Assembly (NCBI GenBank): GCA_012656075.1
Contig: JAAKBF010000030.1
Location: 744,001 to 808,000 of the forward strand
DNA length: 64,000 nucleotides
Source: Phytophthora hibernalis
Lineage: Eukaryota; Oomycota; Peronosporomycetes; Peronosporales; Peronosporaceae
Direction: 5' to 3'
This document shows, in pieces, positions 1 to 9,800 of this stretch. The notes under the pieces were generated by a model, which did no database searches, was not told where the DNA came from, and worked only from the letters and a program-made list of their open reading frames with translations. Positions within the stretch are counted from its first letter, which is position 1; each line of letters begins with the position of its first letter. Made by a program: the position numbers and the translations under genes.

Positions 1-609
1 TGTCTGCGTGTCAAAAGGCTCGGTCCGGCACCGGAAATGAAGATCGCACTCCATGTCCTAGAGCAGTCTAGGCGGCGCCCTATATCTCAGAGCGTGCGAG
101 CGCAGCCAGACTCGCTCATCAAAACTTGGCGAAAGCCGATCGGGTATGCTTTCGCTCCATGTTGTTTTGTATTTCTGCAACCTGTAAGGTATCGCACGAA
201 GATTTCATCAATTCGTCAGAACAGCTTCGCACTACAACATGTATTGCTGGCCCCGTACAAACTTGCAAGCATTGCTCAAAGTCGTGTTATTATGTTGAAA
301 ACTAATGCTCTGATCTCTGTAATGACAACCAAAGATTTTCTTGGTTCGAAAATGGTGATCGCAGCAAGTTTTCGGCACCAGGCGTTTTCAGGACACACTT
401 TCATTGTCAACACCGGACCAGACCTCTCTGAGGCAATCCCCAGCATGGCGTAAGACTCAATTCGGTAGTTGCTCCTACGGTAACGGTAAGAGCAAGCAAC
501 TAGGTACCACATTGAGCATTTTGAATTGATCGCTTCAGAACCCATGTTAGCCGGCGCAGTAAGGCTACATCACTTCGCTCCCATGGCCGATTGCAAGCGC
601 TGCCGTCTC
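1..609. other. No gene recognised
   Basis: No open frame here has recognisable protein similarity, and no RNA gene or repeat stands out. The 3' end is the presumed promoter side of the first elicitin gene. Confidence 0.6.
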
Positions 610-624
610 CTCATTCTACAACTT
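610..624 (+). promoter_or_regulatory. Oomycete initiator (Inr) of elicitin gene 1
   Basis: CTCATTCTACAACTT matches the oomycete core-promoter initiator. It lies about 77 bases upstream of the ATG at 687 and recurs at the same relative place in the other elicitin genes of this cluster. The transcription start is inferred, not seen. Confidence 0.7.
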
Positions 625-686
625 CCTCCGCTTCACGCAGACACGCAGACGACCACAGTAGACACCCCAGCCTCCAGGTACTCACC

Positions 687-1295
687 ATGAACGCTCAGAC
701 CATCCTCGCCGCTGTTGCCATCGCCCTTGTCGGCTCGACCGCCGCCTCGAGCTCTTCCAGCTCCGACGCCTGCTCCACGACGCAGCAGACCTCCGCGTAC
801 TCGACACTCGCCAGTCTGCTGACCCTCGACTCGTTCCAGGGCTGCGTCGACGACTCCGGCTACAGTCTCCTGTACTCGACCTCGCTGCCCACGGACGCAG
901 AGTACACGCTCATGTGCGCGTCGAGCGACTGCCAGTCGCTCATCGAGTCCATCATCGCGCTGAACCCGCCTGACTGCACCCTGGACGTGCCCACGAGCGG
1001 TCTCGAGGTGAACGTGTACGAACTGGCGAACGGCTTCTCGAGCATTTGTTCGTCGCTGTCGAGTGACTCGTCGACCAGTACCACCACCGCGACGTCTGCG
1101 GCGGCCAGCACGACCACGGACACGACTTCGACCGCGACGACGGCCACCACCACGACAACCACCTCGTCGGCTGCGCCGTCGACGGCTGCTTCGACGGCCA
1201 GCGACGCGACCACCTCGTCCAACTCGACGGAGACAGCCACGACGGCTTCGAGCTCGGACTCGACAACCGCGATCACCACGGCTACGGCGTGCTAA
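687..1295 (+). CDS. Elicitin-like secreted protein with Ser/Thr-rich tail
   Basis: The 202-residue product starts at the ATG in CACCATGAAC. That is the first start followed by a good signal peptide (about 20 residues, hydrophobic core ILAAVAIALVG). After an unusual run of serines comes the roughly 98-residue elicitin domain with all six cysteines (contexts ACSTT, GCVDD, MCASS, DCQSL, DCTLD, ICSSL) and the diagnostic LNPPDC and VPTSG motifs. The rest is a low-complexity Thr/Ala/Ser tail, probably O-glycosylated, ending in Ala-Cys. Elicitins are extracellular sterol carriers and plant-defence elicitors; the tailed form resembles the INF2-type class. The tail is GCN-repeat-like, which explains the long shadow frames around it. 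Confidence 0.95.
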   Translation: MNAQTILAAVAIALVGSTAASSSSSSDACSTTQQTSAYSTLASLLTLDSFQGCVDDSGYSLLYSTSLPTDAEYTLMCASSDCQSLIESIIALNPPDCTLDVPTSGLEVNVYELANGFSSICSSLSSDSSTSTTTATSAAASTTTDTTSTATTATTTTTTSSAAPSTAASTASDATTSSNSTETATTASSSDSTTAITTATAC

Positions 1296-1844
1296 GTAAA
1301 TGACGCTTGCTTATCTTGGCATCTTCTGACACGAGCTTCTCTTTTGTGGTATGTCACGGACTCCGGATCACGTAGTTTGAAGGTAGTTGTGACGTCTTGA
1401 GAGCTAGCATCGTGTATCTGACGGTGTCAAAAAATATCAAAGTGTGTGAGTTTCATCTCCTTCACCTTGACCACATGCTGAACAAACCTTACCCTTACGC
1501 GGGACTCCAACGGAGGGAGTGCGCTCTGGGTGGAAGATGTTCCGGTGTGCACCGTACTGAGGGTCTCAGTCTGAGACTGCTATGCAGGACTTGACTTGGG
1601 GGCCAACGGCGGAATGTTTTGGGTGAGGTGCCAGTGCTTATTAATAGAAAAACTGCTGACCGACACGGTAGACGAACTTGCAACAAGATCCAAGATGTTG
1701 AGTATCCAAATGAGTTTATTACGGTGTGGGTGATGATCGATCACGTGTCGACAATGCATCCAACGATATATACGAGGCTAGGCTGGCAGACAAGCAGCGG
1801 CGCTCACTCTCACGCGCGAGAGACCAAGCCACGGCTTCCACCGG
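1296..1844. other. Spacer between elicitin genes, no gene seen
   Basis: This is the 3' flank of elicitin 1 and the region beyond the stop of the minus-strand elicitin. The short open frames have no recognisable features. Confidence 0.6.
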
Positions 1845-1851
1845 CAACAAC

Positions 1852-2442
1852 TTAGCAGGCGATGGCAGTCTGCGTCGTCGTCGTCGAGTTCGAGGTCGTC
1901 TCCGCGGTGGTGGCAGCCGGCGTGACAGCAGGGGCCTCCGTGGCCTCCGTGGTCGTGGTAGGCGGCGCCGTCGTGGCCTCCGTGGTCGTGGCAGCCGTCG
2001 TGGCAGCAGGGGCGGCCGTCGTCGCGGCGGGAGCCTCCGTGGCCGGGGTCGTGGCCGCGCTAGACGCCGTGGACGTCGTCGTCGTCGAGGACGAAGCGCA
2101 AATGCCAGAGAAGCCGCTCACCAGGTCGTACACGTTGAGCACCAGGCCACTCGTGGGCACCGTCAGGTCGCAGTCAGGCGGGTTCAGCGCCGCCACCGAC
2201 TCGATCAGCGACTGGCAGTTGTCCGACGCGCACATCTGCACGTACTGCGCGTCGTCCGGCAGCGACGTCGAGTACAGCAGGCTGAAGCCAGAGTCGTCCG
2301 AGCAGCCCTGGAACGAGCTCAGCGTCAGCACGCTGGCCAGCGTCGAGTACGCCGTGGTCTGCTCGGTGGTCGAGCACGTGGCGGCGGAGGTGGAGCCAAT
2401 GATGGCGGCGGCGGCAACGGCGAGGATGGTCGAGGTGTTCAT
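1852..2442 (-). CDS. Elicitin-like protein, minus-strand copy of an inverted pair
   Basis: The 196-residue protein starts at the ATG following GGTACC. The signal peptide is about 20 residues (core ILAVAAAAIIGS). The elicitin domain has six cysteines in contexts TCSTT, GCSDD, MCASD, NCQSL, DCDLT and ICASS, plus LNPPDC and VPTSG. The tail is Ala/Thr/Pro/Glu-rich and ends in Ala-Cys. The amino-acid sequence is identical to the product of 4009-4599. It is presumably secreted, binds sterols and elicits plant responses, like other tailed elicitins. The core promoter is shared with the twin copy but upstream DNA is not, so the two copies could be regulated differently. Confidence 0.95.
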   Translation of the reverse strand: MNTSTILAVAAAAIIGSTSAATCSTTEQTTAYSTLASVLTLSSFQGCSDDSGFSLLYSTSLPDDAQYVQMCASDNCQSLIESVAALNPPDCDLTVPTSGLVLNVYDLVSGFSGICASSSTTTTSTASSAATTPATEAPAATTAAPAATTAATTTEATTAPPTTTTEATEAPAVTPAATTAETTSNSTTTTQTAIAC

Positions 2443-2493
2443 GGTACCTGGTTGGCGGGTGTTTTTGAGTTGGCTGTGTGTCTGAAACGGAGC

Positions 2494-2508
2494 AAGTTGT
2501 AGAATGAG
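2494..2508 (-). promoter_or_regulatory. Oomycete initiator of the minus-strand elicitin
   Basis: On the minus strand this reads CTCATTCTACAACTT. It lies inside the repeat arm, about 52-66 bases before the ATG, and is identical to the element in the twin gene. Confidence 0.7.
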
Positions 2509-2523
2509 ACGTTGCGAGTCCGG

Positions 2524-3927
2524 TGTGAATGATACCATTGGTATCATGCGCTTGGTGTCCGAACGGACAGAAGGCGGTAAACACATGCATTAACTGTAAT
2601 TTCACACAGCAAATCATTTGACTTGGCTAATGTACTACCTTGCGTCGTGATAAGACATAAAAAGCCTCTAATAATTTATGTATGGCCAGCCGCGCTGCGC
2701 TGGCTGGGCGCCCCCGCGGTTCGCTTCGCTCGCGATATAGAGATAGAACCTCCGGCCTCACGTGTTGCCCTCACGCTTTCGTCTCCGGCGGGGGCCCTCT
2801 GCCCCTGCCTTCGCCGTGACGCTGCGGGGACGTGCAGTGTTAAGTTGGTGCTATGTCCAACCACGTCGCCCACCCCACTGTGTGTTATCCCAAGATTTTT
2901 GTGTGCCAGTACTATTTTCTGGTCCGAACGGAGGCCAAGGCCTTCGAACATGAAGGATCTGCCGGGATTTTTCGTGAGTCCACGGGGCAAAGCAGTTGCC
3001 GATATGCTGAAGACTTCATCCACTAGGACCTGTCATTTTCAATAACTATCAAACAGCGGCATGCCAAGATACTTGCTGGAAATGGCATTTTGGGATGGCA
3101 TGCAGAGGTCTTACCTGCTACTTTTGATTCATGATCGTTCGGGATATAAAAGCAAGTTTTCTGGTCTCGCCAGAGAGCGACGCCAATCAAGCAAAGCGGC
3201 GCTATTTTATCAGCTGACAGGACTCACTGTGTCACGGGGATCCAGGTCATCACGTGTCCCAAGCGCAGTTTCGCTTGCAGGACACGGGGCGTTCTCAAAC
3301 CTGGAGATACATGTACCAGACTCTGATCTGGTACATGCTGCCAAACAAAATTGACTTCGCTACATGTACTTGTATACCATTGCTGCTAAAAGACGCTACT
3401 GGTACTGTACATGTACACACCGGTTCCGGTACAAACACATCGGCAGAGCTGCGGCAGTCTGCCGGCAGTGAAAAAGAAGTCTGCGTCAGTTTAAGTTGGA
3501 TTCCAAGTTGGAATTTCCAACAGGTATCTGATCTCGGATCAGCAGTTTCATTGAGGACCACTCTGCCGCCCAAACTACCCCGGGTTGAAGTAAACCGCCC
3601 GTGGTATGCACATATGAGCCCAAACTAGCGCTATTTGGGTAGTGCAGTCCCAGTAGATTGGGCAGTGTATCCACTCCAAGCGTGTGCAACGCTCACACGT
3701 CCCACCTTCTGACAGAAGTGCAACACCAGTCATCCTCCAAAGATACGCCTTCGCGTCCACTTCAGCCAGCCAAGAAAACAGCAACGGACTGGTTCAAAGC
3801 GATCGGATATCTGTGCCAGTATCAGGTACTGTACAACGCTGTACAGAGCGTGCCGGACTCCGAGGCTCCGACAGCGTCAGACCTGGCTGCCGTTCGGAGT
3901 CCAAACTTCGGACACCAAGCCGCCACG
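2524..3927. other. 1.4-kb spacer of the inverted elicitin pair
   Basis: No protein family is recognised. It holds a GC-rich block at about 2690-2960 (cgctgcgctggctgggcgcc region) that could be an old repeat. From about 3300 on it is dense in short palindromes built from GTAC/TACATG motifs. Both elicitin copies point away from this spacer, so it also carries their divergent upstream regions. Confidence 0.5.
3310..3337. repeat. Perfect 11-bp stem palindrome
   Basis: CATGTACCAGA, six bases, then TCTGGTACATG. Other GTAC-rich palindromes follow at 3361-3435 and 3835-3852 (CTGTAC / GTACAG). Confidence 0.8.
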
Positions 3928-3942
3928 CCGGACTCGCAACGT

Positions 3943-3957
3943 CTCATTCTACAACTT
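3943..3957 (+). promoter_or_regulatory. Oomycete initiator of the plus-strand elicitin
   Basis: CTCATTCTACAACTT, 52-66 bases upstream of the ATG at 4009. It is the same element as in the minus-strand twin. Confidence 0.7.
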
Positions 3958-4008
3958 GCTCCGTTTCAGACACACAGCCAACTCAAAAACACCCGCCAAC
4001 CAGGTACC

Positions 4009-4599
4009 ATGAACACCTCGACCATCCTCGCCGTTGCCGCCGCCGCCATCATTGGCTCCACCTCCGCCGCCACGTGCTCGACCACCGAGCAGACCACGGC
4101 GTACTCGACGCTGGCCAGCGTGCTGACGCTGAGCTCGTTCCAGGGCTGCTCGGACGACTCTGGCTTCAGCCTGCTGTACTCGACGTCGCTGCCGGACGAC
4201 GCGCAGTACGTGCAGATGTGCGCGTCGGACAACTGCCAGTCGCTGATCGAGTCGGTGGCGGCGCTGAACCCGCCTGACTGCGACCTGACGGTGCCCACGA
4301 GTGGCCTGGTGCTCAACGTGTACGACCTGGTGAGCGGCTTCTCTGGCATTTGCGCTTCGTCCTCGACGACGACGACGTCCACGGCGTCTAGCGCGGCCAC
4401 GACCCCGGCCACGGAGGCTCCCGCCGCGACGACGGCCGCCCCTGCTGCCACGACGGCTGCCACGACCACGGAGGCCACGACGGCGCCGCCTACCACGACC
4501 ACGGAGGCCACGGAGGCCCCTGCTGTCACGCCGGCTGCCACCACCGCGGAGACGACCTCGAACTCGACGACGACGACGCAGACTGCCATCGCCTGCTAA
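4009..4599 (+). CDS. Elicitin-like protein, plus-strand copy of the inverted pair
   Basis: This 196-residue protein is identical to the product of 1852-2442. It has a signal peptide, a six-cysteine elicitin domain with the LNPPDC and VPTSG motifs, and an Ala/Thr/Pro-rich tail ending in Ala-Cys. The open frame continues upstream of the chosen start, but the ATG at 4009 is the only one giving a signal peptide and the one conserved in the twin. It is presumed extracellular. It may be a very recent duplicate or one kept identical by gene conversion. Confidence 0.95.
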   Translation: MNTSTILAVAAAAIIGSTSAATCSTTEQTTAYSTLASVLTLSSFQGCSDDSGFSLLYSTSLPDDAQYVQMCASDNCQSLIESVAALNPPDCDLTVPTSGLVLNVYDLVSGFSGICASSSTTTTSTASSAATTPATEAPAATTAAPAATTAATTTEATTAPPTTTTEATEAPAVTPAATTAETTSNSTTTTQTAIAC

Positions 4600-4791
4600 G
4601 TTGTTGTCTTGTTTTTCATTGTTCGCTGAGTAGCGGATGCTGATGAAGATATGATAAATAACAACCGTCTCATTATTGTTTTCTTCGCTGTGCTTTACTT
4701 TTGAGTAAAAACCTTAAAATGTTTTTGTTGTTGTTGTTCGTGCACAGTTTTATTACTACTACTGTAATACTAGTAGTAGGACTCCTACTGT

Positions 4792-4810
4792 ACCTCCTAC
4801 TGTAGGAGGT
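4792..4810. repeat. Hairpin ACCTCCTA-CTG-TAGGAGGT
   Basis: A perfect 8-bp stem with a 3-base loop. It lies in a run of related CTACTG/CAGTAG repeats downstream of the elicitin gene. Confidence 0.8.
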
Positions 4811-4883
4811 AAACGTGGTACAATGTATTAATACTACGTAGTACTGTAGTAGCATGTATCCTGTGTGTGGGTGCAAGTTGCAT

Positions 4884-4908
4884 GATGCATAGGAACTTCC
4901 TATGCATC
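4884..4908. repeat. Hairpin with 11-bp perfect stem
   Basis: GATGCATAGGA, three bases, then TCCTATGCATC. A second stem (CCTAATA ... TATTAGG) starts at its end. Confidence 0.85.
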
Positions 4909-5532
4909 CTAATAGGTCTTACATGTATTAGGAAGTAGCAGTGCCTTGTGTGCAAGACTTACATTATATTTTGAAAAACCGATTGCGCTCTCAGTCTGCA
5001 ATGAAAGACTTGGTCAAGTCACTTGATCAAGTGCGGCAGTGAAGCCTTCACTATCTTGGCGACCAAGTCCTCGCTGCAGGCACTGCCTGCCTGCCAGGCA
5101 GGATGAAAGGACACCTTGCCAGGGAGTTTGCAGTGGATTCTCTCACAGCAGACACCGGCCGCGATGGAACGCGGGCGTGCCAGCATCGATGGCAGCAGTC
5201 TGCACGAGGACGGTGACACTCCGCTGACGTTGAGGCTCGTTACTCACCTGCAGACGCGTGCAGGATCTGCTTTGGGACACGATGAAGCGGATACACCGCC
5301 CGGCTCTGCCTGTAACTCTAGGATTCACCTTTTCACCGCGCGGGCCGCCTGCAACACCGGGGATCACTACGAACTGCAAAAGCCATGACGAGATTGATCC
5401 CCTTCCCTTTTTCTTGTCCACCGTAGCGGCGGCAGTATCGCGCTGTCCGAAAGTTCCACTTGGCCGCTGTTCGAACCACACCCAGCTCTCTGCAGCAGAG
5501 TCACCTTGAGCTGCATGCCTCGCCTCAAGCAA

Positions 5533-5555
5533 CTCATTCTGCAATTTGCCTTCCG
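5533..5555 (+). promoter_or_regulatory. Oomycete Inr plus flanking promoter region (FPR)
   Basis: CTCATTCTGCAATTT followed directly by GCCTTCCG. This is close to the textbook oomycete initiator fused to its 3' flanking element. It lies about 31 bases before the elicitin ATG at 5586. Confidence 0.8.
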
Positions 5556-5585
5556 CAACTCACTCCATTCACTCCACTCCACAAG

Positions 5586-6134
5586 ATGAACACGTACTTC
5601 GCTGTCGCTGCCGCCGCCCTGGCTTTCGTGGCCTCCGTCAACGGTGAGGCCTGTTCGGCCTCCGAGCAGGCCACCGCCTACACGTCGATGGTGAGTCTGC
5701 TGCAGGGTACGGCCCTCAACACTTGCGCCTCCGACTCGGGCTACAATATGCTGTACGCCACGGCGCTGCCGACGGCCGAGCAGACCGCCGCCATGTGCAA
5801 GGTGGACGCGTGCCACGAGCTCATCAAGAACGTGCAGGCGACCAACCCGCCCGACTGCGACCTGAGTATCCCCACGAGCGGCGCCGTCATGAACGTCAAG
5901 AGTCTGGCCGACAACTTCGAGCCTGGCTGCACGTCCTCGACCACCACGGAGGCCCCCACTACGGAGGCCCCGCTGCCACCACCGCTGCGCCTTCGACCGA
6001 GACGACCGCCCCACAGCCACCACCGCTGCACCGACGTCGGAGACACCTGCCGCGACCACCGCTACGCCTTCCTCGGAGACGACTTCGCCCGTTGTCACCC
6101 CGGCTGCCACCGCCACCACCCCACCGCGTGCTAA
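5586..6134 (+). CDS. Elicitin-like protein, tail frame-shifted three times
   Basis: As read, the protein has 182 residues: a signal peptide (core AVAAAALAFVASV), an elicitin domain with six cysteines (EACSA, NTCAS, MCKVD, ACHEL, DCDLS, GCTSS), NPPDC and a PTSG-like motif, then a tail. The tail starts Thr/Glu/Ala/Pro-like but turns into Arg/His-rich sequence after about residue 128, unlike any sibling. Each of three CCCC runs (5968-5971, 6009-6012, 6119-6122) would need one more C to keep an Ala/Thr/Pro/Ser tail. The three changes add one codon in total and return to the same stop, giving the same Ala-Cys end as the siblings. The elicitin domain itself is unaffected. Confidence 0.9.
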   Translation: MNTYFAVAAAALAFVASVNGEACSASEQATAYTSMVSLLQGTALNTCASDSGYNMLYATALPTAEQTAAMCKVDACHELIKNVQATNPPDCDLSIPTSGAVMNVKSLADNFEPGCTSSTTTEAPTTEAPLPPPLRLRPRRPPHSHHRCTDVGDTCRDHRYAFLGDDFARCHPGCHRHHPTAC

Positions 6135-6854
6135 GAGGATTCTTGACTCGGTGCCTGGTAAGTGACTTGCTAGGACCCAGCAACGATACGCCACAGTATC
6201 CGTTACCGCCGTTTTAATAGGAGGCACTCGTGCCGATTTGTGTTATAATCTGCTGGTGTTGTCTTTCGACTTGACCGTGTATCGACAATGGTTTAGTAAG
6301 TTCGAACAGCAAAATCTGACGCATCACCTTCACGGCGACCGGGAAAGCACCACAGACTACGCTGCCACTTCTTCCAGTAACGGTACACAGCGCATTGAAA
6401 TCTAGAACACAAGACAAACGAGAAGCGCTGCATGTACATGTATTACATGTATTAATACTTCAGTAGTAAGCATCACCTGCCAGTTCGAACTGTAGGGAGT
6501 CTTTTCTAGTGAGGAACTGCTCAGAGGTCGATGCGCTCAAAGTAACTTGTTGCTTCCTCACTACTCCAGCATCGCACCGTCCTGGATTTGGATCCGATAG
6601 GCGATGAGCACAGTTGCTCTTCGCTGGCATTGTCCAGCTCAATCTTCATCGTACTCTTCCTGCACCTCTCCTGCGATAACAACCAAGTGCTTGCTTCGCT
6701 TGCAGCAGCTTCGTAGCCGTCACGCTTTCATTGCGTGACAGTGAGCCGTAGCAATCCTCCAATCTCGATGTGCGGGCCACGCAGTATTTCACTGCTCACC
6801 CCTTGTCGTCGGTAGGTAGATTCAAGATCCCGTGAGCCGACAAACATGGTGCCG
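6135..6854. other. Intergenic, no gene seen
   Basis: The 3' flank of the last elicitin and the 3' side of UPF2. A short AT-rich stretch at about 6430-6470 (TACATGTATTA repeats) resembles the stretch at 4820-4930. A small minus-strand open frame (6728-6928) has no recognisable features. Confidence 0.6.
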
Positions 6855-9800
6855 CTACTTCGCCCCACGATATCCTTTACCTCGACGAAGTCCGAACTCG
6901 GCGTTGTTCCACTCGCTACCGCCTCCAAAGCCTATGCGGGCTTCATTTCCCTGCTGCTGCCCGGTCGCTTGATTGCTGTAGTTCACGTTTGCACGCGGCG
7001 GAGGAACGAAGCTGGGAACGCCTTCGATGGGAGGCCCATCGCTCATAAAATCATCGCGCTCCATGTTTTGCAACACGAGACGCTTCAATTCGGACTGCTC
7101 CTTTTTCCCAGCGTTTTCTTGGCGGTGGCTGTGCTGAGCCAGAGATGACGCCTCCGGCACCACCAATTGGCGCGCCTCCACCTTGCCCTTGTTGCCACGG
7201 CGCAGCATGCGAAAGACCACACCATCAGGGGGCCCAGTCGCATCAAGAGACAATACGGCAAGGGGGCAGCAGGAGGAAGTGAAGCCGAGCTTTTCACAAC
7301 GGCCGGAATGGCCATCTTGTCCACATTTACGCGTGCTGCAGGCTTGCGCGTGTCGGTAGACCCATGCATCATCGTCTTGAACGCTTTTTCAAACTCCTCG
7401 TCCTCCTCGCTCTTCTGAACGCGGTCGTGGATGATAAGGTGTTCCTCTTCGTCTTCATCTTCGTCTTCATCCTCGTCTTCTTCATCCTCATCGTCATCCT
7501 CATCTTCATCCTCTTCGTCATCAGCATCATCACCTCCTGCGTGATCATCATCATGCTCGTCTTCGTCGTCATCATCGTCGTCGTCTGAATCCTCCTCCTC
7601 GTCTTCGAGGAATTCATCTTCATCGTCGGCCGGCTGCGAGAGAGACTCCTCCGCTACAGTCTCCAAACCATTCGTGGCCATTAGCAGCGCCGCATTCTTC
7701 TTTGATAGGCGGCGTTCAGCTTCTTCCAAATCGCCACGAAGAATTTCCTGAACGGCTTGGTCAACCTCCTCCCACGTTTCAAACTTTTTGAAATAATCCT
7801 TCAGACTGCTGGCAAGCATCTCAAAGAGATCAAAAACAACAAAGTCGGTTTCCATGGGCACCTCCGTCTTGGAGAACAGGTATTGCTGGAAAAACGTCAT
7901 GAATCGACCGAGTCGGGGTCTGGAGATTCCTCTCTCATTCGAACTGCCATTGTTTCCAAGCATGATTGGACTTCCGCTGCCATTACAGGTCTCAATCAAG
8001 GCACTTACCAGACGAACGCGGAACACTTCATTCGGACCATCGACTTCGCTTGGCACGCAAGGATCGTACTGCATATCGGGAACCAACAGGAATCGCTTCT
8101 TCATTTCCAACAATTGAGCCGGAGATATTTTATCTCCACTGTATTGTGGAAGCGTCAGCAGGTCGTGCGAGTGATTGATGAGGAGGTACAGCGTTTCCAC
8201 CACCACATTCATACTCACGAGACCGCAGTTGTAAATCTCTCCCAAGAGTTTAACGTATCCGAGGCTTCGTTGATGATCGCGGTAGTCATTGACTTCCAGT
8301 CCGTGCCGAATATACTCCAGCACGTCGTCTACCAAAATTACCAGTAGTTCATCGTGGTACCGCGAAAGCCCCTTCACCACGTCACAGATCCATTTCATTT
8401 GCATCACCTTGCCCTTTGTCACCTTCAACAGGGCTTTCATGACCATTCCACAGGTTGCACTCTCCTGCCATGGTAACCGACGAAGAGTCTTCACAACCTT
8501 GTTGATGTTGGAGCCGTTGAGATCTTGGTACAGCACCTTGATCAAGAACAAGTACATCGGGTCGTACTGCTTCACTTGGCGCTCCACGCGCTCGGGCGGC
8601 TTGCACATGTAGTACGCATTTTCCACAAGTGTCTCCAACTGCGGGTCCAAATGCTTCGCTGCTTTCAACTTCATCATGACATTCAAGCAGTTCAACGTGC
8701 GAACATGTGTGTGCTTCGAACAGTACAGGAATCGACCGCAGTTTTCGAGAAACGTGGTAGCCACATGCACGTTGTGCCCCTGGAAGTCCTGAAAACACTT
8801 TTGCAGGCAACGAAAGCCTGTGTTGGGTGGGCAGATCCGGAACTTCACCAACTCGGCTAGAAAACGGATGTTCTTGATCTTGGATTCAAGACGGAACTGG
8901 TTGCGCCTTTTGATCAGGCCATGGAACTCGCCAACAAGCATGCTCACAAGCTCACCACCGATATCTTCCTTCAGCACGCTCTGCAACGTGGCCACTAGAC
9001 GCGCGTAGTGGGATAGCAGTTCCAAGTGGGTGCGTGGCACCATATACAGCGTCTTCACCAGACGATTCCTCGTCGCCTTGGAGTTGCGGTAGCAGAACTC
9101 CACGGCTGCCTTATCACAGCGGTCACGATTGACCAAATCCTCCAAGGAGTCGAAGTACGCATCCAGTTGATGGTGGTAGCTGTTCGTTGCACCACTTGAC
9201 GCAGTTGTGGCACTGTCACCTGCACTGGCATCATCCGCTTCGTCCTTGCTCTTGCTCTCCTCCTCCGCGCCAGTTACGGCAGGATCCTTATCTGCATCCG
9301 CTTCCAGCTCTTCCAATGTAGCGTCCTCGACCTCACCGGTCTCTTTTCCGTCCTCATCATTTCTATCGGCTTCCTCCTCCACCTCAGCTTCTTCTTCCCT
9401 GCTGCAGCGGCTTCTTTCTTCTTCTTGAGCTCGGCAACATCAGCCTCCGTGAGTCCAAGCACAACTGCCGGCACCAGCTCCAGTAGGTCGGGCAAGTCTT
9501 CGTAAAACGAGCGCGTGGCTTCATCATCGAACGGCCCATCGCGACTCAGTTCGCGGCCACCTCCTTCACCTTCCCACACAAGGATGCCTCCGCGACCGGA
9601 GCCGTCGTCCTTCTCCTCCACGGGGAGCGGCGGGACGTCCCGATCCAGCGCGTCCGCCAGCGAGTTGACGCTCGTCTGCAGCTTCTCAAACAGCAGCTTG
9701 GCGTTCTTGAGTTCCTGCACGTGTTCGTCCGTCACTTCTCCGCGGTTGGCCTCTTCCTTCTCATTACGCGCGTCCAACTTCAAGAACGTGGCGTGCTGCG

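Larger units (their letters stand above)
1845..2523 (-). repeat. Left arm of 679-bp inverted repeat
   Basis: This arm is the reverse complement of 3928-4606. Identity runs from CCGGACTCGCAAC, about 15 bases upstream of the initiator, through the whole elicitin gene to TTGTTG just after the stop. The translations in two different frames are identical between arms, so nucleotide identity is essentially complete. Flanking bases differ immediately outside. Confidence 0.95.
3928..4606 (+). repeat. Right arm of 679-bp inverted repeat
   Basis: Reverse complement of 1845-2523, with the same length and sharp ends. It contains the initiator, 5' leader, complete elicitin CDS and seven bases after the stop codon, but not a shared upstream promoter or 3' region. 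Confidence 0.95.
4607..5532. other. Palindrome-rich spacer, no gene seen
   Basis: The AT-rich stretch at 4735-4930 is full of TAGTA/TACTA motifs and nested hairpins. The remaining part up to the next initiator has no recognisable coding content. Confidence 0.6.

Noticed and set aside
860..2502. Long Val/Ala-, Arg- or Ser/Trp-rich frames overlapping the elicitin genes
   Set aside because: They are out-of-frame readings of the GC-rich Thr/Ala/Ser repeat codons; they lack homologous features and the elicitin frame explains the region.
7364..7588. Hydrophobic plus-strand frame (VFIFVFILVFFILIVIL...) that looks like a membrane protein
   Set aside because: It is the antisense of the Asp/Glu tract of UPF2.
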